Shown: positions 9,269 to 22,017 of the stretch, one piece after another
Layout: each line of letters opens with the position of its first letter
Position numbering within the stretch: position 1 is the stretch's first letter
Source: Acinetobacter sp. NCu2D-2
Lineage (GTDB): Bacteria > Pseudomonadota > Gammaproteobacteria > Pseudomonadales > Moraxellaceae
DNA length: 64,000 nt
NCBI RefSeq assembly: GCF_001647675.1
Contig: NZ_CP015594.1
Span: forward strand, 1,922,001 to 1,986,000
Reading direction: 5' to 3'
Notes under the pieces: generated by a model
What the model was told of the DNA's origin: nothing
The model's database searches: none
The model's input: the letters and a program-made list of their open reading frames with translations, nothing else
Translations under genes and position numbers: made by a program

Positions 9269-11158
9269 TTATTTCCCCACTACCTGAATCACGAGCAAGA
9301 TCATCAGTAGAACCACAACGCCGAATGCCATGCTTGAAGCATATTCGCGTAGTGAACCTGTTTGACGTGAACTTGTGAAGCTATGACCGCCTTTCACAAG
9401 TGCAGGAAGCACTAACCACAAGCCATCAACTGGGTCACGACCAAAGAGTTTCGCGAAGAATAAGTAAGGTTTCACGAAGATTAAGTCGTACAACGCATCA
9501 AAACCAAGTGCATTACGGCAGATGTTGGCAAGACCAGTACCAAATGAAGTTGCTGCAAATGATTTCACTGCATTATAAGCAAAAGCAAATAACACAACGC
9601 CAATCGCAAGACCAACAAGTGCAATACCCACTGCAGTGTATTCAGCAGAGTGCATACCATGTTCAAGTGCTTCAGGCACATTAAACGCAGGAATACGCGC
9701 TGCATTCAAAATGCTTTCTACAGGCGCTTTAAGTGCTGCACCAACGAAAGTTGAAAGCACTGCAAGGATACCGAGTGGCAACCAGTAAGTCGCACCTTTA
9801 ATTGCATGGTAAGGTGTGTTTTCTTTACCAAAGAATACAACCCAAATTAAACGGAATGTATAAATTGAAGTTAAGAACGCACCAGCAACACCTGTCCAGT
9901 ATAAGCAGTCATAAACTGCAACTGATTGACCTGCAACCCATACTGCACCAAGAATTGCATCTTTAGAGAAGAAGCCTACAGTTAAGAATGGAATTGCCGC
10001 CAAGGCACCGCCACCAATCGCGAAACATGCAAATAAGAATTTGTTATGTTTGAACAAGCCACCCATTTTGAAGATGTTTTGTTCGTGATGGTAAGCAAGG
10101 ATCACCGCACCTGAAGACAAGAATAACAATGCCTTGAAGAATGCGTGAGAAAGCATGTGGAATAGACCTGCTTGGTATGCTTCAGCACCTACAGCCATGA
10201 ACATATAACCGAGCTGACTCATTGTAGAGTAAGCCAAAATACGTTTGATGTCTGTTTGAACCAATGCTGCAAAACCAGCCACGATCAATGTCACCGCGCC
10301 TGTAATTGAGATAAACACCATCACTTCAGGCGCTTGTTCAAATACAGTGAACATACGGCAGCATAGGTAAACACCAGCGGTTACCATTGTTGCAGCGTGG
10401 ATCAATGCAGATACAGGTGTCGGACCTGCCATTGCATCTGCCAACCATGTTTGTAATGGAATTTGTGCAGATTTACCTGCCGCACCCAAGAACAACATTA
10501 AAGCAGTCCAGATTGCAATTGAAGAGCTCTGAGCCAAAACTGTTGGCGCAGCAGCAACGACTTCTGCAATGTTTAGCGTACCGAATTGTTGGTAGATCAG
10601 GAACAATGCGATGAGTAAGAATACGTCACCTACACGCGTTACTGTGAATGCTTTGATTGCTGCTAAACCATTTTTCGGGTTTTCATAGTAGTAACCAATT
10701 AACAGGTAAGAACACAGACCAACACCTTCCCAACCTAAGAATAACAACGCAAGGTTATCACCCAAAACAAGCAATAACATGCTTGCAACGAACAGGTTGA
10801 AGTAAGAGAAGAAACGTGCGAAATCGTGTTCACCACGCATATACCATGTCGCGAAGATGTGAATCAGGAAACCCACACCTGTGATCATGCCTGTCATTAA
10901 TAATGACAAACCATCAAGGTGTAAGCTAATGCCAGGTGCAAAACCACCCACATTAAACCAAGTCCACAAATGCTGAACATTTGCTACAGAACCATTGTTA
11001 GTAAAATCAAGACCTGCAATCAATGCAAAAAGTGCTGATAAACCCACTGAGCCTGCACCAATAATGGCAGCCACAGATTCAGGAAGCTTGTTACGCCCTG
11101 CCGCTAAAAGGACAAAACCAATGAGCGGGAATAAAATTGTTAGATATAAATAACTCAT
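9269..11158 (-). CDS. nuoL: NADH-quinone oxidoreductase subunit L
   Basis: A 629-residue subunit, the largest antiporter-like subunit at the distal end of the membrane arm. It has [20 protein letters not shown] (essential Glu), [20 protein letters not shown] (Lys), and a C-terminal extension forming the long lateral helix and terminal TM helix, ending in a valine/leucine-rich segment. It overlaps nuoK by 4 bases, which suggests translational coupling. Confidence 0.96.
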   Translation of the reverse strand: MSYLYLTILFPLIGFVLLAAGRNKLPESVAAIIGAGSVGLSALFALIAGLDFTNNGSVANVQHLWTWFNVGGFAPGISLHLDGLSLLMTGMITGVGFLIHIFATWYMRGEHDFARFFSYFNLFVASMLLLVLGDNLALLFLGWEGVGLCSYLLIGYYYENPKNGLAAIKAFTVTRVGDVFLLIALFLIYQQFGTLNIAEVVAAAPTVLAQSSSIAIWTALMLFLGAAGKSAQIPLQTWLADAMAGPTPVSALIHAATMVTAGVYLCCRMFTVFEQAPEVMVFISITGAVTLIVAGFAALVQTDIKRILAYSTMSQLGYMFMAVGAEAYQAGLFHMLSHAFFKALLFLSSGAVILAYHHEQNIFKMGGLFKHNKFLFACFAIGGGALAAIPFLTVGFFSKDAILGAVWVAGQSVAVYDCLYWTGVAGAFLTSIYTFRLIWVVFFGKENTPYHAIKGATYWLPLGILAVLSTFVGAALKAPVESILNAARIPAFNVPEALEHGMHSAEYTAVGIALVGLAIGVVLFAFAYNAVKSFAATSFGTGLANICRNALGFDALYDLIFVKPYLFFAKLFGRDPVDGLWLVLPALVKGGHSFTSSRQTGSLREYASSMAFGVVVLLMILLVIQVVGK

Positions 11159-11463
11159 CCGCGCATCTCACTAGCAGCATCCACATCCAAGTGATGGAAG
11201 CGATGATAGAACTGAAGGACGATCGCAAGACCAATACATGCTTCAGCAGCAGCAAGCGTCAAGATCAAGATAAACATGATTTGACCATCTGGCTGTGCCC
11301 ATGCACTACCTGCCAAAACAAACGCCAATGCAGCAGCGTTCATCATGATTTCAAGGCTCATTAAAATAAATAGTAGGTTGCGTCGCACCATCACACCGTA
11401 AAAACCCAGTGCAAAAAGAATAGATGCAACGATCAGACCATGCTCTAAAGGGATGTTGCCCAT
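11155..11463 (-). CDS. nuoK: NADH-quinone oxidoreductase subunit K
   Basis: A 102-residue three-helix membrane subunit homologous to MrpC. It carries the two conserved membrane glutamates, in [19 protein letters not shown] and in [12 protein letters not shown], which are part of the central proton axis of complex I. It overlaps nuoJ by one base (stop/start) and nuoL by four. Confidence 0.96.
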   Translation of the reverse strand: MGNIPLEHGLIVASILFALGFYGVMVRRNLLFILMSLEIMMNAAALAFVLAGSAWAQPDGQIMFILILTLAAAEACIGLAIVLQFYHRFHHLDVDAASEMRG

Positions 11464-11984
11464 TATTCCTTGTCCTCTTCTGCACTTGGTTCACGTTTGC
11501 CAAGATGGTATGCCGCCACAATCGCGCCTAGCAATAACATCGCAGCAACTTCAACCAATAGTAAGTACTGAGTAAAGAGTGATGTACCCACAGCTTTAGG
11601 ACCAACCACTTCTACACCCATCACTTGAGCAGCTTGTGTGTAGTCAGAGTTGAGTGTCCATACAAGTACAAGACCCATCAAGAAGCTCATGAGTGCCGGA
11701 TATGCCCAAGCAGATGAATTTAACCATTTGCTTTCTTGTTCAACAGTTTGATGACCTAGGTTGAGCATCATGACCACGAACACGAACAACACCATGATCG
11801 CGCCCGCGTAAACGATGATCTCAAGGGCAGCCGCGAACGGTGCACCTACAACTAAGAACATCCCTGCTGCAGCAAGAAGTGACACAATTAAGCTCAGCAA
11901 AGCATGTACTGGATTGGTGTTGGTCACAACACGAATCGTAGAGACGATGGCCACAAGTGCCATCAAATAAAACGGCCACATCAT
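11463..11984 (-). CDS. nuoJ: NADH-quinone oxidoreductase subunit J
   Basis: A 173-residue, five-helix membrane subunit. It carries the conserved [20 protein letters not shown] segment (TM3, with the pi-bulge Tyr). The C-terminal tail is acidic (EPSAEEDKE). It overlaps nuoI by 4 bases. Confidence 0.96.
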   Translation of the reverse strand: MMWPFYLMALVAIVSTIRVVTNTNPVHALLSLIVSLLAAAGMFLVVGAPFAAALEIIVYAGAIMVLFVFVVMMLNLGHQTVEQESKWLNSSAWAYPALMSFLMGLVLVWTLNSDYTQAAQVMGVEVVGPKAVGTSLFTQYLLLVEVAAMLLLGAIVAAYHLGKREPSAEEDKE

Positions 11985-12523
11985 GGTAATAGACTCCGTA
12001 CATCAACAGGCTTACTTTCACGTTGCGCTTGACCTTTGTCCTTACCTGCAACTGCCATACCGGTTACACGGTAGAAGTTATAGTCAGGATATTTACCAGG
12101 ACCTGAAATCAATAAGTGTTCTTTTTCATAGACTAAGTCTTGACGAACATATTCACCGAGTTCGAAGTCAGGGGTCATTTGAATCGCAGTAGTTGGACAT
12201 GCTTCTTCACACATACCGCAGAAAATACAACGTGAGAAGTTGATACGGAAGAATTCCGGATACCAACGACCATCTTCTTTTTCTGCTTTTTGTAAAGAAA
12301 TACAGCCGACAGGACATGCAACCGCACATAGGTTACATGCCACACAGCGTTCCTCGCCATCTGGGTCACGCGTCAACACGATACGACCACGGAAACGTGG
12401 TGGTACGATGTCTTCGGCTTTCACCTCTGGATATAAAATGGTGTCACGTTTACGCGTTGCGTGAGTGAAGACCATCCACAACGTACGAACGATTGACCCG
12501 AATCCAGCTAGAAATTTAAACAT
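11981..12523 (-). CDS. nuoI: NADH-quinone oxidoreductase subunit I (2x[4Fe-4S])
   Basis: A 180-residue peripheral subunit carrying clusters N6a and N6b. The two ferredoxin motifs are complete: C60, C63, C66, C70 ([12 protein letters not shown]) and C99, C102, C105, C109 ([12 protein letters not shown]). It passes electrons from NuoG towards NuoB. It lies 18 bases after nuoH and overlaps nuoJ. Confidence 0.97.
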   Translation of the reverse strand: MFKFLAGFGSIVRTLWMVFTHATRKRDTILYPEVKAEDIVPPRFRGRIVLTRDPDGEERCVACNLCAVACPVGCISLQKAEKEDGRWYPEFFRINFSRCIFCGMCEEACPTTAIQMTPDFELGEYVRQDLVYEKEHLLISGPGKYPDYNFYRVTGMAVAGKDKGQAQRESKPVDVRSLLP

Positions 12524-12541
12524 TTTGTTCTCCCTGCTGTC

Positions 12542-13555
12542 TTAGGCCGTATGATTCATCAGAATCACAGCACCAGTCACCAAAAGGTTAACCAACGCCA
12601 ATGGCAAGCAAATTTTCCAACCAAAGTTCATCACTTGGTCATAACGTGGACGCATTAAAGAACCACGCGCCAATACAAACATCATCACAAAGAATGCTGT
12701 TTTGATAATGAACCAGAATGCTGGAGGTAGGAAATCAAGTCCGAATGGTGCTAACCAACCACCGAAGAATAAGGTTACGATCAATGCAGAGATCAGAACC
12801 ACGTTGACGTATTCCGCAACGAAGAACATCCCCCATTTCATACCGCCGTATTCGACATGGTAACCTTCCGCCAATTCTTGCTCTGCTTCGGGTTGGTCAA
12901 ATGGATGACGGTGAGTAACCGCAACACCCGCAACCACGAAGATTAAGAAACCTAAGAATTGAGGAACGACAAACCAAACACCTTGTTGTGCTTCTACGAT
13001 TTCACGCATGTTGAATGAGCCTGCAATTGCAACCACACCCATCAAGGAAATACCTAAGAACACTTCATACGAAATGGTTTGAGCCGCAGAACGTAGACCA
13101 CCGAGTAATGCGTATTTGTTATTTGATGACCAACCACCAAATAGAACCGCATACACTGCAAGACCAGCCATTGCCATAAAGAACAATAGACCGATGCTCA
13201 TGTCCGCCACACCTAAATAAGGTGAAACCGGAATAACCATGAACGACAGTACCGCAGTTGCCATCGCAACTGCTGGTGCCATACGGAAGGTTAATTTGTC
13301 AGCAAATTTTGGTGTCCAGTCTTCTTTGAACATGATTTTCAGCATGTCGGCAACGATTTGGAAAATACCACCCGGACCAACACGGTTTGGACCGTAACGG
13401 TCTTGCCACAAACCTAAAAGACGACGTTCAATAAAAGACATCAACGCAGCGATCAAAACTACAACAAGTAAGATCACAATTGCTTGCAGAACTGAATAGG
13501 CGATTGGCCAGTTTTCAGCCCAAAGCGGCGTTTGACGGATTAATTCTTGTTCCAT
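12542..13555 (-). CDS. nuoH: NADH-quinone oxidoreductase subunit H
   Basis: A 337-residue membrane subunit forming the quinone-binding cavity with NuoB and NuoD. Conserved loops are present: [20 protein letters not shown] (about residues 42-61) and the acidic stretch [20 protein letters not shown] with several Glu residues. Three bases separate it from nuoG. Confidence 0.96.
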   Translation of the reverse strand: MEQELIRQTPLWAENWPIAYSVLQAIVILLVVVLIAALMSFIERRLLGLWQDRYGPNRVGPGGIFQIVADMLKIMFKEDWTPKFADKLTFRMAPAVAMATAVLSFMVIPVSPYLGVADMSIGLLFFMAMAGLAVYAVLFGGWSSNNKYALLGGLRSAAQTISYEVFLGISLMGVVAIAGSFNMREIVEAQQGVWFVVPQFLGFLIFVVAGVAVTHRHPFDQPEAEQELAEGYHVEYGGMKWGMFFVAEYVNVVLISALIVTLFFGGWLAPFGLDFLPPAFWFIIKTAFFVMMFVLARGSLMRPRYDQVMNFGWKICLPLALVNLLVTGAVILMNHTA

Positions 13556-13558
13556 GAA

Positions 13559-16237
13559 TTACACTCCTACCGCGACTGAAACAGGCTCTGCAAGAGATAC
13601 CGTTGGTGCTAGACCAATTGGGTAACCAATATAACCTGTTGGTAAATATTCAATCACTTGTACAGGAAGAACGATTGAAGTCTCACCTGCTTTCACAGTG
13701 ATCTTCTGCCCATCTTTCACATTCAAGCGAGTTGCATCTTGTTCGCCCACTGCAAATACCGCTTCAGGAATACGCGATTCCATTGCCGGCGTTTTCACAG
13801 TGAATTCACCAGACGCAAAGATGTGATGCATTGGCACGAGACGGAAGCTATCCGTGTTCACAAGCACAGGTGCCGGCGCTACATAAGTACGTGCTGGACG
13901 TTTTGCCAAACGGTCGAATAAACGAACGCCCGAATCACCACCTTGTAAATGACCACCCACTTTGTCTTGGAATTTGTTCCAAGCTTGTGGCGAGTTCCAA
14001 CCTGCAGACCATGCAAATGGTACAAGTGCAGATGGGGTTTGATTACCGACATAACCTTCCATTGAGAATGTTAATGCAGAATCTTTATCAGTCGGCTGTT
14101 TCGGCTCATGTACAGAAATTGGCGCACGCATTGCAGTACGACCTGAGTAACGACGTGGTTCACGTGCGACTTTTAAGCCATGTACGCGGAAGCCGGCATC
14201 AGGTGCAACGTCTTGAATCGCTTCCAAAGCAGGAACGTTTTTCGCAACAGACTCGATGACATCATCAAGTACTGTCCAAGAAATCGCTTTACCTTTTACG
14301 CCTGTTTCAATGGCATGTAACCAGCGCCAAGATTCTTTGATCGCAAGTTCAGGTTTGTAGTAGCTTGGGTCATACACTTGATAGAAACGTTGTGCACGGC
14401 CTTCTTGAGATACCACAGTACCATCACCTTCAGCGAAGCTTGCAGCAGAAAGTACAATATTGGCTTTCTTCACAGTTTCAGTTTCTGAATGATCAAGTAC
14501 GATCACTTCTTTGCCTGAAAGTGCAGCATCCACTTGTGCAGCAGGTAAACGACGATAAAGGTCATTTTCCACAATCACCACTGTGTCATAGTCTTGTGCA
14601 AATGCTTGCTCAAGGCTGTTGCCACCGAAGATTGCTAAGCCCATTGAGTTCACTTCAGGAACAGTCAATGTTAAGCCCGCATTACCCAAGTTTTGCGCTA
14701 CTTGTGCAGCAGCTTCCATGATCGCAGCGTCTTGTAAGCTTGTACCTGAAATCACAAGTGGTTTCTTCGCAGCTTTTAAGGTGTCGGCAATGGTTTGTGC
14801 AAATGCTTTCGCATCGTCATCAAGACCCGTAATCGCTTCACCTTTTACGCCTGCAGCAATCGCAAAGCCTAAACGCGCGATGTCGTTTGGAGAAGCAACC
14901 ACTTCACCTTCCGCAACGTCTGACAAACGTGTTTGTGTTGCTGCCAAAATGTAAATCGGAGATTTAGCATCTTGACCAATACGTTGAACAGGTTCAGCCA
15001 ACCATTCTTGGGTACGACGTTCTGCTGCCATTTCTTTGGCTTTGTTTTTCGCTGCTTGGCGAACAGACAAGGCCATACGTGGTGCAGTTTGAGTGAGGTC
15101 TTCGCCTAGAATTAACACCGCATCGTAGCTTTCGATTTCACGCATACCTGGGTTATAAACACCCTCGGTTTGCATAATAGATGCAGCTAATTCAACCAAG
15201 TTTTGCTCTTTTTGAGCCATACCGGTTGAGTAGTTGTCTTGACCAACAAGCTCACGAAGCGCGAAGTTTGATTCAAGCGATGCACGTGGCGAACCAATAC
15301 CCAAGACTTTTTTGCCTTGGATTTTTGCAATTACGGTATCAAGTGCAGTATCGACAGATACTGTTTCTACGTTTGCACCTGTACGGAATTGTGGTTGACG
15401 TGGACGATCTGCACGGTTCACATAACCGGTACCGAAACGACCTTTATCACATAGGAAGTATTGGTTCACTTCACCGTTGAAACGGTTTTCGACACGACGA
15501 AGTTCGCCATAACGTTCACCCGGTGAAATGTTACAACCTGAAGAACAGCCTTGGCATACGCTTGGCGCATACTGCATGTCCCATTTACGGTTATAACGTT
15601 CTGAGTGAGTTTTGTCAGTGAATACACCTGTTGGACATACTTCAGTCAAGTTACCTGAGAATTCAGACTCTAATGTGCCTGATTCTGGACGACCAAAGTA
15701 CACACGTGATGCGTTGGCATATACGCCAAAGTCTGTACCGCCTGCGTAGTCTTTGTAGTAACGAACACAACGGTAACATGCGATACAACGGTTCATCTCG
15801 TGCGCAATAAACGAACCTAATTCTTGGTTGTAATGCGTACGTTTAGTGAAACGGTAACGACGACGGTCGTGTTGGGTCATTACAGTCATATCTTGTAAAT
15901 GACAGTGACCACCTTCTTCACAAACCGGACAGTCATGTGGGTGGTTGGTCATCAAGAATTCAACAACAGAAGCACGGAAATCTTTCGCTTCTTTGTCTTC
16001 AATCGAGATGTAGGTATTGTCAGCAGCAGGTGTCATACATGACATCACCAAGCGACCGCGAGTATCTTCAGGGTTCGCGTATTGAGTGACAGCACATTGA
16101 CGGCAAGAACCGACAGAACCTAAGGATGGATGCCAACAAAAGTATGGGATATCAATGCCAAGACTCAAACATGCTTGTAGCAAGTTTTCCGAGCCGTTGA
16201 CTTCATACGATTTGCCATCGACATGAATTGTAGCCAT
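13559..16237 (-). CDS. nuoG: NADH-quinone oxidoreductase subunit G
   Basis: An 892-residue iron-sulfur subunit, similar in length to E. coli NuoG (908). The N-terminal 2Fe-2S domain has [15 protein letters not shown] and a later Cys. The His-Cys 4Fe-4S motif follows ([17 protein letters not shown]), then [11 protein letters not shown]. The extra N7 cluster motif is present (CQGCSSGC followed by a distant Cys in FLCDKGRFG), as in E. coli and Thermus. The molybdopterin-oxidoreductase-like domain that follows is catalytically vestigial in this family. It lies 11 bases after nuoF. Confidence 0.96.
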   Translation of the reverse strand: MATIHVDGKSYEVNGSENLLQACLSLGIDIPYFCWHPSLGSVGSCRQCAVTQYANPEDTRGRLVMSCMTPAADNTYISIEDKEAKDFRASVVEFLMTNHPHDCPVCEEGGHCHLQDMTVMTQHDRRRYRFTKRTHYNQELGSFIAHEMNRCIACYRCVRYYKDYAGGTDFGVYANASRVYFGRPESGTLESEFSGNLTEVCPTGVFTDKTHSERYNRKWDMQYAPSVCQGCSSGCNISPGERYGELRRVENRFNGEVNQYFLCDKGRFGTGYVNRADRPRQPQFRTGANVETVSVDTALDTVIAKIQGKKVLGIGSPRASLESNFALRELVGQDNYSTGMAQKEQNLVELAASIMQTEGVYNPGMREIESYDAVLILGEDLTQTAPRMALSVRQAAKNKAKEMAAERRTQEWLAEPVQRIGQDAKSPIYILAATQTRLSDVAEGEVVASPNDIARLGFAIAAGVKGEAITGLDDDAKAFAQTIADTLKAAKKPLVISGTSLQDAAIMEAAAQVAQNLGNAGLTLTVPEVNSMGLAIFGGNSLEQAFAQDYDTVVIVENDLYRRLPAAQVDAALSGKEVIVLDHSETETVKKANIVLSAASFAEGDGTVVSQEGRAQRFYQVYDPSYYKPELAIKESWRWLHAIETGVKGKAISWTVLDDVIESVAKNVPALEAIQDVAPDAGFRVHGLKVAREPRRYSGRTAMRAPISVHEPKQPTDKDSALTFSMEGYVGNQTPSALVPFAWSAGWNSPQAWNKFQDKVGGHLQGGDSGVRLFDRLAKRPARTYVAPAPVLVNTDSFRLVPMHHIFASGEFTVKTPAMESRIPEAVFAVGEQDATRLNVKDGQKITVKAGETSIVLPVQVIEYLPTGYIGYPIGLAPTVSLAEPVSVAVGV

Positions 16238-16248
16238 AGTCGAATTCC

Positions 16249-17580
16249 TTAAGCTTGTTCTACGTTGCTAGTTTGAGCAGCTGCGTTTACAACTTTTGCT
16301 TCAAACTCGCCACGGAAATGTTTGAGTGCGCCCATAAGTGGTTCCATAGCACCTGGAGCGTGAGCACAGAAAGTTTTACCAATCCAAAGCTTACGAGTCA
16401 GTTCTTGTAAGTGATCGATATCTTCTTTTTTACCTGTACCATCTTCCAATGCTTTAAGCGCTTTAACCGCCCAAGGTAAACCATCACGGCATGGTGTACA
16501 CCAACCGCAAGACTCACGCGCAAAGAATTCTTCTAAGTTACGGGTTGCTGAAACCATACATTGAGTCTCATCGACCACCATAAGCAAACACGTACCTAAA
16601 CGTGAACCTGCTTTCATGATGTGTTCCGCATCCATAGGAAGATCAATATGCTCTGCTGCCAAGAAGTCAGTTGAAGCACCACCTGGTAACCATGCTTTCA
16701 GTTTTAAACCGTCACGCATACCACCGGCATGTTCTTCAATCACTTCACGTGCAGTGGTACCAAATGGAAGCTCCCAAAGACCTGGGAATTTCACCTTACC
16801 TGATGCACCGTAGATTTTTGTACCTGGATCTTTCGATTTACCTTCAGATAAACCGACATACCATTCAGGACCACGCAGCATAATCGCTGGCAAGTTGTTG
16901 TAAGTCTCTACGTTGTTGACAATCGTAGGACGACCCCATGCACCTGCAACTTGTGGGAATGGCGGCTTGGTACGTGGATTGGCACGGCGACCTTCAAGCG
17001 AGTTAATCAATGCAGTTTCTTCACCACAGATATAACGACCCGCACCGGTATGCACGTGTAACTCGAAGTTCCAACCTGAACCAAGGATGTTTTCACCCAA
17101 GTAGCCTTTAGCACGAATTTGCTCTAAAGCTTCGTTCAAGTATTTCGCAGCTTCAATGTATTCGCCACGAATGAAGATATAACCTTGAGTTGCTTCAAGC
17201 GTATAGCCTGCAATCAACATCCCTTCGATCAACTGATGAGGAAGTTTTTCCATCAACAGACGGTCTTTAAAGGTACCAGGTTCCATCTCATCGGCATTAC
17301 AAATCAGGTAACGTGGACCTGAATTGTCATTTGGCGCCATGAGTGACCATTTGATCCCTGCTGGGAAGCCTGCACCACCACGACCTTTTACAGTCGCTGC
17401 TTTGATCACTTCGAGCACTTCTTTGGGTTGCATTGAAATGGCTTTTTTAAAGCCTGCATAACCTTCTAGAGCTTCATAGTCATCTGCACTGCGTACAGCA
17501 TCTTGCTTACTCAAACGCCAAGTCAGCGGGTGAGTTTCTGGGTTACCGTCGCCATAAATTGGTTTTGGTTCAGTATTCAT
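16249..17580 (-). CDS. nuoF: NADH-quinone oxidoreductase subunit F (NADH/FMN-binding)
   Basis: A 443-residue subunit that oxidises NADH. The glycine-rich NADH site [13 protein letters not shown] (residues 66-78) and FMN site [19 protein letters not shown] (179-197) are intact. The N3 4Fe-4S ligands are C358, C361, C364 (ESCGWCTPC) and C405. It overlaps nuoE by 4 bases, so the NADH-input module E-F-G is translationally linked. Confidence 0.97.
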   Translation of the reverse strand: MNTEPKPIYGDGNPETHPLTWRLSKQDAVRSADDYEALEGYAGFKKAISMQPKEVLEVIKAATVKGRGGAGFPAGIKWSLMAPNDNSGPRYLICNADEMEPGTFKDRLLMEKLPHQLIEGMLIAGYTLEATQGYIFIRGEYIEAAKYLNEALEQIRAKGYLGENILGSGWNFELHVHTGAGRYICGEETALINSLEGRRANPRTKPPFPQVAGAWGRPTIVNNVETYNNLPAIMLRGPEWYVGLSEGKSKDPGTKIYGASGKVKFPGLWELPFGTTAREVIEEHAGGMRDGLKLKAWLPGGASTDFLAAEHIDLPMDAEHIMKAGSRLGTCLLMVVDETQCMVSATRNLEEFFARESCGWCTPCRDGLPWAVKALKALEDGTGKKEDIDHLQELTRKLWIGKTFCAHAPGAMEPLMGALKHFRGEFEAKVVNAAAQTSNVEQA

Positions 17581-18086
17581 ACATACTTCTCCAAGAGCTG
17601 TTTAATTGAAGTCACTTCAACCAAACCGTGCGTATCTTCGTCAATCATTAAGGTCGGACCTTTGTCACAGTTACCTAAGCAGCAGATTGGCAATAAAGTG
17701 AAACGACCATCTGCAGTCGTTTGACCAAATGAAATACCCAATTCACGTTGGAATGCTTCTGCTAAAGTTTCCGCGCCCATCAAGAAACATGCGATCGAAT
17801 CACATAATAAAATTACGTGACGACCGACAGGTTGACGGTAAATACGGTTATAGAACGTCGCAACACCTTCCAAGTCCGCAAGGCTCATTGAAAGCATTTG
17901 CGCGATGGCATTCATTTGCGCGTCGTCTACCCAACCATTACGGCGTTGTACACATTTGAGCGCATCAAGACACGCTGCACGTGGGTACGGATAGTGACCT
18001 ATGTGATGTTCAATTTCGTGGATTTCGTCAGCTGTCAAAATCCCTTCAACATTCACACGTGGTTTTTTATCAGTCAAAATCATCAT
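17577..18086 (-). CDS. nuoE: NADH-quinone oxidoreductase subunit E (2Fe-2S)
   Basis: A 169-residue thioredoxin-like 2Fe-2S protein. Cluster N1a ligands are C95 and C100 (CDSIAC) and C136 and C140 (CLGNC). The usual helical N-terminal region precedes them. It lies 14 bases after nuoCD. Confidence 0.96.
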   Translation of the reverse strand: MMILTDKKPRVNVEGILTADEIHEIEHHIGHYPYPRAACLDALKCVQRRNGWVDDAQMNAIAQMLSMSLADLEGVATFYNRIYRQPVGRHVILLCDSIACFLMGAETLAEAFQRELGISFGQTTADGRFTLLPICCLGNCDKGPTLMIDEDTHGLVEVTSIKQLLEKYV

Positions 18087-18100
18087 AATGCGATTACCCC

Positions 18101-19888
18101 TTAGCGATCCACGTCAGCCATTACGACGTCAATTGTCGCTAAATAAATGATTAAGTCAGACATTAAGCTGCCATTAATCACAGAAGGCATTTGCTGTAAA
18201 TGCGTGAAGGTTGGTGTACGAATACGGGTACGGTAACTCATGGTTGACTTGTCTGAAGTCAAGTAGTAGTTCGACGCACCTTTCACCACTTCCGCCATGA
18301 CAGAGCTTTCGCCCGCTGGCATTACAGGACCCCATGAAACGCTTAAGAAGTGCGTAATCAAAGTTTCAATATCTTGTAATGTTTTGTCTTTTGGTGGTGG
18401 AACAGCCAATGGATGATCCGCTTTGTGTGGACCTGCAGGCATGTTATCAAGACATTGCTTGATAATTTTCAGTGATTCTTCAATTTCACGGAAGTGAACA
18501 AGAACACGTGCGTACGCATCACCTTCATACTCAAGTGGCACATCGAAATCGTAGTTTTCGTAGCCACTGTATGGACGATATTTACGAACGTCGAAATCAA
18601 TACCTGTCGCACGAAGACCTGTACCTGTTACACCCCAAGCCAATGCTGATTTTGCATCGTATTGTGCAACGTTACGTGTACGACCGATAAACACTGAGTT
18701 TTTAAGCGCTGCGGTGTAGTACTCTTTCAGACGGCCTGGCATCCAATCCAAGATTTCACGGATCAGTTTATCCCAACCATTTGGAAGATCATGCGCTGTA
18801 CCACCGATACGGAACCATGCTGGGTGCATACGGTAACCAGTGATCGCTTCGATCGCGTCATAGATTTTTTGACGGTCAGCGAACATATAGAATACAGGGG
18901 TCATACCGCCGGCATCCTGAATCGCAGTACCAATAAACAATAAGTGGTTATTGATACGGAACAATTCAGACATCATGACACGGATACATTGTGCACGGTC
19001 AGGAACAGTGATGCCTGCCATTTGCTCCACACCCAATACATAAGGCATGTTTTGCGCACAACCACCTAAGTAGTCAACACGGTCTGTATATGGAATGAAT
19101 GAATGCCAAGTTTGACGTTCAGCCATCTTTTCCACACCACGGTGGTGATAACCGATATCAGGCACACAGTCTTTCACTTCTTCACCGTCCAACTGCAAGA
19201 TTACACGGAAGGCACCGTGTGCAGATGGATGGTTAGGACCCAAGTTCAAGAACATGAAATCTTCGTCAGCATTTCCGCGTTTCATACCCCAATCTTCAGG
19301 TACGAAGCGAAGATGTTCTTGCTCGTAATCTTGTTTCGCTTGGTTCTGCATGTACGGTGTGTATTCAGTCGCACGAGCAGAATATTCTTTGCGAAGTGGA
19401 TGACCTTCCCAGTAAGTCGGCAACAAAATACGACGGAGCATTGGATGCCCTTCGAAATTGATACCAAACATGTCGTAGGCTTCACGTTCGTACCAGTTGG
19501 CATTTGGCCAAATGTTTGTTGCAGTTGGGATGTTGAGATCACTCTCAGCAAGCGCAACTTTAATACGGATGTCCGTATTACGCTCTAGCGACAACAAATG
19601 ATAGAACACAGTGAAGTCTGACGCAGGTAAACCGTCGCGGTGCGTACGTAAACGCTCATCTACCGCTGACAAGTCGAACAGCATCACGTATGGACGTGAC
19701 ACGGTACGCAAGAACATCAAAACTTCTTGTACACGTGCGCGCTCAACCCAAACTGTCGGGAAATCCTCGAAAGTCGTTTGCACATAGAAGTTCTCACCAA
19801 ATTTGGTTTTGAGCTCTTCTACAATTGCAAATGCAGGGCGGGAATCAACTGGAGTTGATTCTGGCATAGCAATGTCAGTTTCAGCCAT
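18101..19888 (-). CDS. nuoCD: NADH-quinone oxidoreductase fused subunit C/D
   Basis: A 595-residue fusion of the 30-kDa subunit (about residues 20-190, with [20 protein letters not shown]) and the 49-kDa subunit (about 205-595, starting [20 protein letters not shown]). The D part carries the quinone-site His and Tyr region ([21 protein letters not shown]). Fused NuoCD is known in E. coli, Pseudomonas and Acinetobacter, so it is not an anomaly. The 86-base gap to nuoB is the longest in the cluster. Confidence 0.97.
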   Translation of the reverse strand: MAETDIAMPESTPVDSRPAFAIVEELKTKFGENFYVQTTFEDFPTVWVERARVQEVLMFLRTVSRPYVMLFDLSAVDERLRTHRDGLPASDFTVFYHLLSLERNTDIRIKVALAESDLNIPTATNIWPNANWYEREAYDMFGINFEGHPMLRRILLPTYWEGHPLRKEYSARATEYTPYMQNQAKQDYEQEHLRFVPEDWGMKRGNADEDFMFLNLGPNHPSAHGAFRVILQLDGEEVKDCVPDIGYHHRGVEKMAERQTWHSFIPYTDRVDYLGGCAQNMPYVLGVEQMAGITVPDRAQCIRVMMSELFRINNHLLFIGTAIQDAGGMTPVFYMFADRQKIYDAIEAITGYRMHPAWFRIGGTAHDLPNGWDKLIREILDWMPGRLKEYYTAALKNSVFIGRTRNVAQYDAKSALAWGVTGTGLRATGIDFDVRKYRPYSGYENYDFDVPLEYEGDAYARVLVHFREIEESLKIIKQCLDNMPAGPHKADHPLAVPPPKDKTLQDIETLITHFLSVSWGPVMPAGESSVMAEVVKGASNYYLTSDKSTMSYRTRIRTPTFTHLQQMPSVINGSLMSDLIIYLATIDVVMADVDR

Positions 19889-19974
19889 TGGCTTGGCTTC
19901 CTATTTAATACAAATTCAGTCAACTTAAACGACAACAACACCCAAAGCGGGTGCAGCAAAATTTGTCATCTAAA

Positions 19975-20655
19975 TTATTTAATTTCATCCATCGAGCGAA
20001 GATTTTTCACAGCAACACGCTGTTCTTTCTTACGGTCACGTTCTGGCATCATCTTTGGCTTATACACGGGCTTAAGATCATCACCAATTACCGCTGAAAG
20101 TGGACGGCGCTCGAGTTGAATTTGGTCTTGCAACAACATTAATGCCTGAATTAATGCTTCAGGACGAGGTGGGCAACCTGGGATATAGACATCGACTGGG
20201 ATGATTTTATCCACACCTTGTACAACAGAGTAAATGTCGTACATACCACCTGAGTTTGCGCATGCACCCATAGAAATAACCCATTTCGGTTCAAGCATTT
20301 GTTCATACAAACGTTGAATAACCGGAGCCATTTTCATGAAGCAAGTACCTGCAACAATCATCAAATCCGCCTGACGAGGCGAAGCACGAATAACCTCAGC
20401 ACCGAAACGTGACAAGTCATGTACGCCTGTTAAAGTCGTCGCATACTCTACGTAGCAGCAAGATGTACCAAAGTTAAACGGCCAAACTGAGTTCTTACGA
20501 CCCCAGTTTACTGCTGTGTGCATCACGTCCTCTAAACGAGTCATGAACACATTTTTATTCACTTCTTCTTGTAAAAGCGGATCTTCTACCGGGATACGCT
20601 CTTGAAGTGGATATTGATCAGCATCCGGATTCGCACGGGTTAAAGTGTATTTCAT
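19975..20655 (-). CDS. nuoB: NADH-quinone oxidoreductase subunit B
   Basis: A 226-residue subunit holding the terminal N2 4Fe-4S cluster next to the quinone site. The ligands are the tandem C66-C67 (TSCCYVEYA), C132 (MGACANSGG) and C161 (PGCPPRPEA). It lies 6 bases after nuoA. Confidence 0.97.
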   Translation of the reverse strand: MKYTLTRANPDADQYPLQERIPVEDPLLQEEVNKNVFMTRLEDVMHTAVNWGRKNSVWPFNFGTSCCYVEYATTLTGVHDLSRFGAEVIRASPRQADLMIVAGTCFMKMAPVIQRLYEQMLEPKWVISMGACANSGGMYDIYSVVQGVDKIIPVDVYIPGCPPRPEALIQALMLLQDQIQLERRPLSAVIGDDLKPVYKPKMMPERDRKKEQRVAVKNLRSMDEIK

Positions 20656-20661
20656 CCCGAG

Positions 20662-21207
20662 TTACTCCTTATCAGATGATTTAGCCGGTGAAGATTTCAC
20701 ACGACCAGATGATTGAGCTGGGATTTGACCAGTAGGGTCTGTTACCAATTCTTCAATTGAGTTAAAGCGAGTAATTTCTGCAAGATCCATATTTGGTGAG
20801 CCAATTTTGAATGACTTACCAGCTGCCTTACGTTTGTCAGTTGGTGCCCAATTCAACGCACCTACCTTCACTGCATAGACCAATGCAATCAATAGATCGA
20901 TTACAAAGATTGCTACAGTTGTGAAACCAAACCACCCTGCTTCACGCACTGATGTAGACCATGCATAAAGGTAAAGTGCTTCGATATCAAACACGACAAA
21001 GAAAATTGCAACTAAATAGAATTTCGCAGACAAGCGGATACGAGCTCCACCTGCACCGACTACGCCTGACTCAAACTGCTCCTGCTTAGCACGGCCCCAT
21101 GACTTACCCCCTAGGAGTAATGGAACTGTAAGCATAAAGACGCATAAAAATGTAACGCCGATCACGAAGGCAATAATTGCCCAATCGTATGGAGTAATGG
21201 CACTCAT
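20662..21207 (-). CDS. nuoA: NADH-quinone oxidoreductase subunit A
   Basis: A 181-residue three-helix membrane subunit beginning MSAITPYDW. I chose the ATG at 21207 because it has an AGGAG ribosome site about 10 bases upstream and matches NuoA N-termini; an in-frame extension to 21279 lacks support. The TM1-TM2 loop carries the conserved segment with KFYLVAIFFVVFDIEALYLY. The hydrophilic C-terminal tail (about 50 residues) is longer than in E. coli. First gene of the cluster. Confidence 0.94.
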   Translation of the reverse strand: MSAITPYDWAIIAFVIGVTFLCVFMLTVPLLLGGKSWGRAKQEQFESGVVGAGGARIRLSAKFYLVAIFFVVFDIEALYLYAWSTSVREAGWFGFTTVAIFVIDLLIALVYAVKVGALNWAPTDKRKAAGKSFKIGSPNMDLAEITRFNSIEELVTDPTGQIPAQSSGRVKSSPAKSSDKE

Positions 21208-21608
21208 GCGGGGATAACTCCTGGCAGGCCTATTTATTAACAAAGAATGTATGTATTGGCCTTCAAATACACCAAACACAAAATTAATCCGATCAATTGT
21301 ACCTGATTTTGGAATTCACTTGCTAGCTTATAAGGCTTAGTCTTTTGGATGATTTTTTACGCAAAACCATTATTTTCAGGGATTGTATCCCCGAGACTGT
21401 CAGACAATCGCTTTATTAAATTAATATTGTAATTTTTATTAATTTTTCACAGTTTGTCAGATTATTTGCTGCACAGTAAGACTTAAACAGACTTTTCGAT
21501 GAATCATTGTGTAATTTTTGCAACATAACTCTTTCTAAACTTCATGCTTTTTTTAGAGTGTGATATTCCTATGTGCATCATTACAATGAAGAATAAGGAC
21601 ACATGACA
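21208..21608. other. Intergenic region between nuoA and the divergent small gene
   Basis: This AT-rich region of about 400 bases between divergent starts presumably holds the nuo promoter on the minus strand and the promoter of the gene at 21609. I could not identify a convincing -35/-10 pair or a regulator site in it. Confidence 0.5.
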
Positions 21609-21965
21609 ATGAGTTTAGACTTTTTACATAAACCAAATTATTTTATGTTTGCCCAACTCTTTATTCATCATTTAGAGCGTTATATTGATAAAAATCCAGA
21701 CAGTAGCAGCGCAACATTTGAACTCGATCAAATCCATGCGCTCTTTCAAGAAGACAAAGCCTCAGCGAGCACCAATTTAGATGGAATTTTAAACATTGCA
21801 GACGAGTACAAAGTAGACAGCCTCGAAGGCGACCAAAAGCTCATTCAGCAGTACCGCATTGATGCAAAACACAATACCTTATGGGTCGAATTTAACTCGC
21901 ATGCATTGGCTGGGTTAAAAGCAGGAAATCGCCTCATTCCACCCAATGCCGAAATTCAGGAATAA
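21609..21965 (+). CDS. Conserved hypothetical protein
   Basis: 118 residues starting MSLDFLHKPNYFMF. The ATG at 21609 is preferred over the ATG two codons upstream because the AAGGA ribosome site lies 9 bases before it and only 3 before the other. Soluble, acidic, no signal peptide. The first half is helical (FAQLFIHHLERYIDKNPD) and the C-terminal half looks like beta strands. No motif recognised. Divergent from nuoA and convergent with bfmS. Confidence 0.75.
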   Translation: MSLDFLHKPNYFMFAQLFIHHLERYIDKNPDSSSATFELDQIHALFQEDKASASTNLDGILNIADEYKVDSLEGDQKLIQQYRIDAKHNTLWVEFNSHALAGLKAGNRLIPPNAEIQE

Positions 21966-21980
21966 TTAAATTTCAGCCAT

Positions 21981-22009
21981 AAAAAAACGATGCAGATGCA
22001 TCGTTTTTT
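21981..22009. terminator. Bidirectional terminator between the hypothetical gene and bfmS
   Basis: The hairpin AAAAAAACGATGCA / TGCATCGTTTTTTA lies between stop codons at 21965 (+) and 22018 (-), with A-run and T-run on its two sides. Confidence 0.9.
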
Positions 22010-22017
22010 ATTGTCAT

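Noticed and set aside
18101..19888. Fusion of nuoC and nuoD as an anomaly.
   Set aside because: Fused NuoCD is normal in E. coli, Pseudomonas and Acinetobacter.
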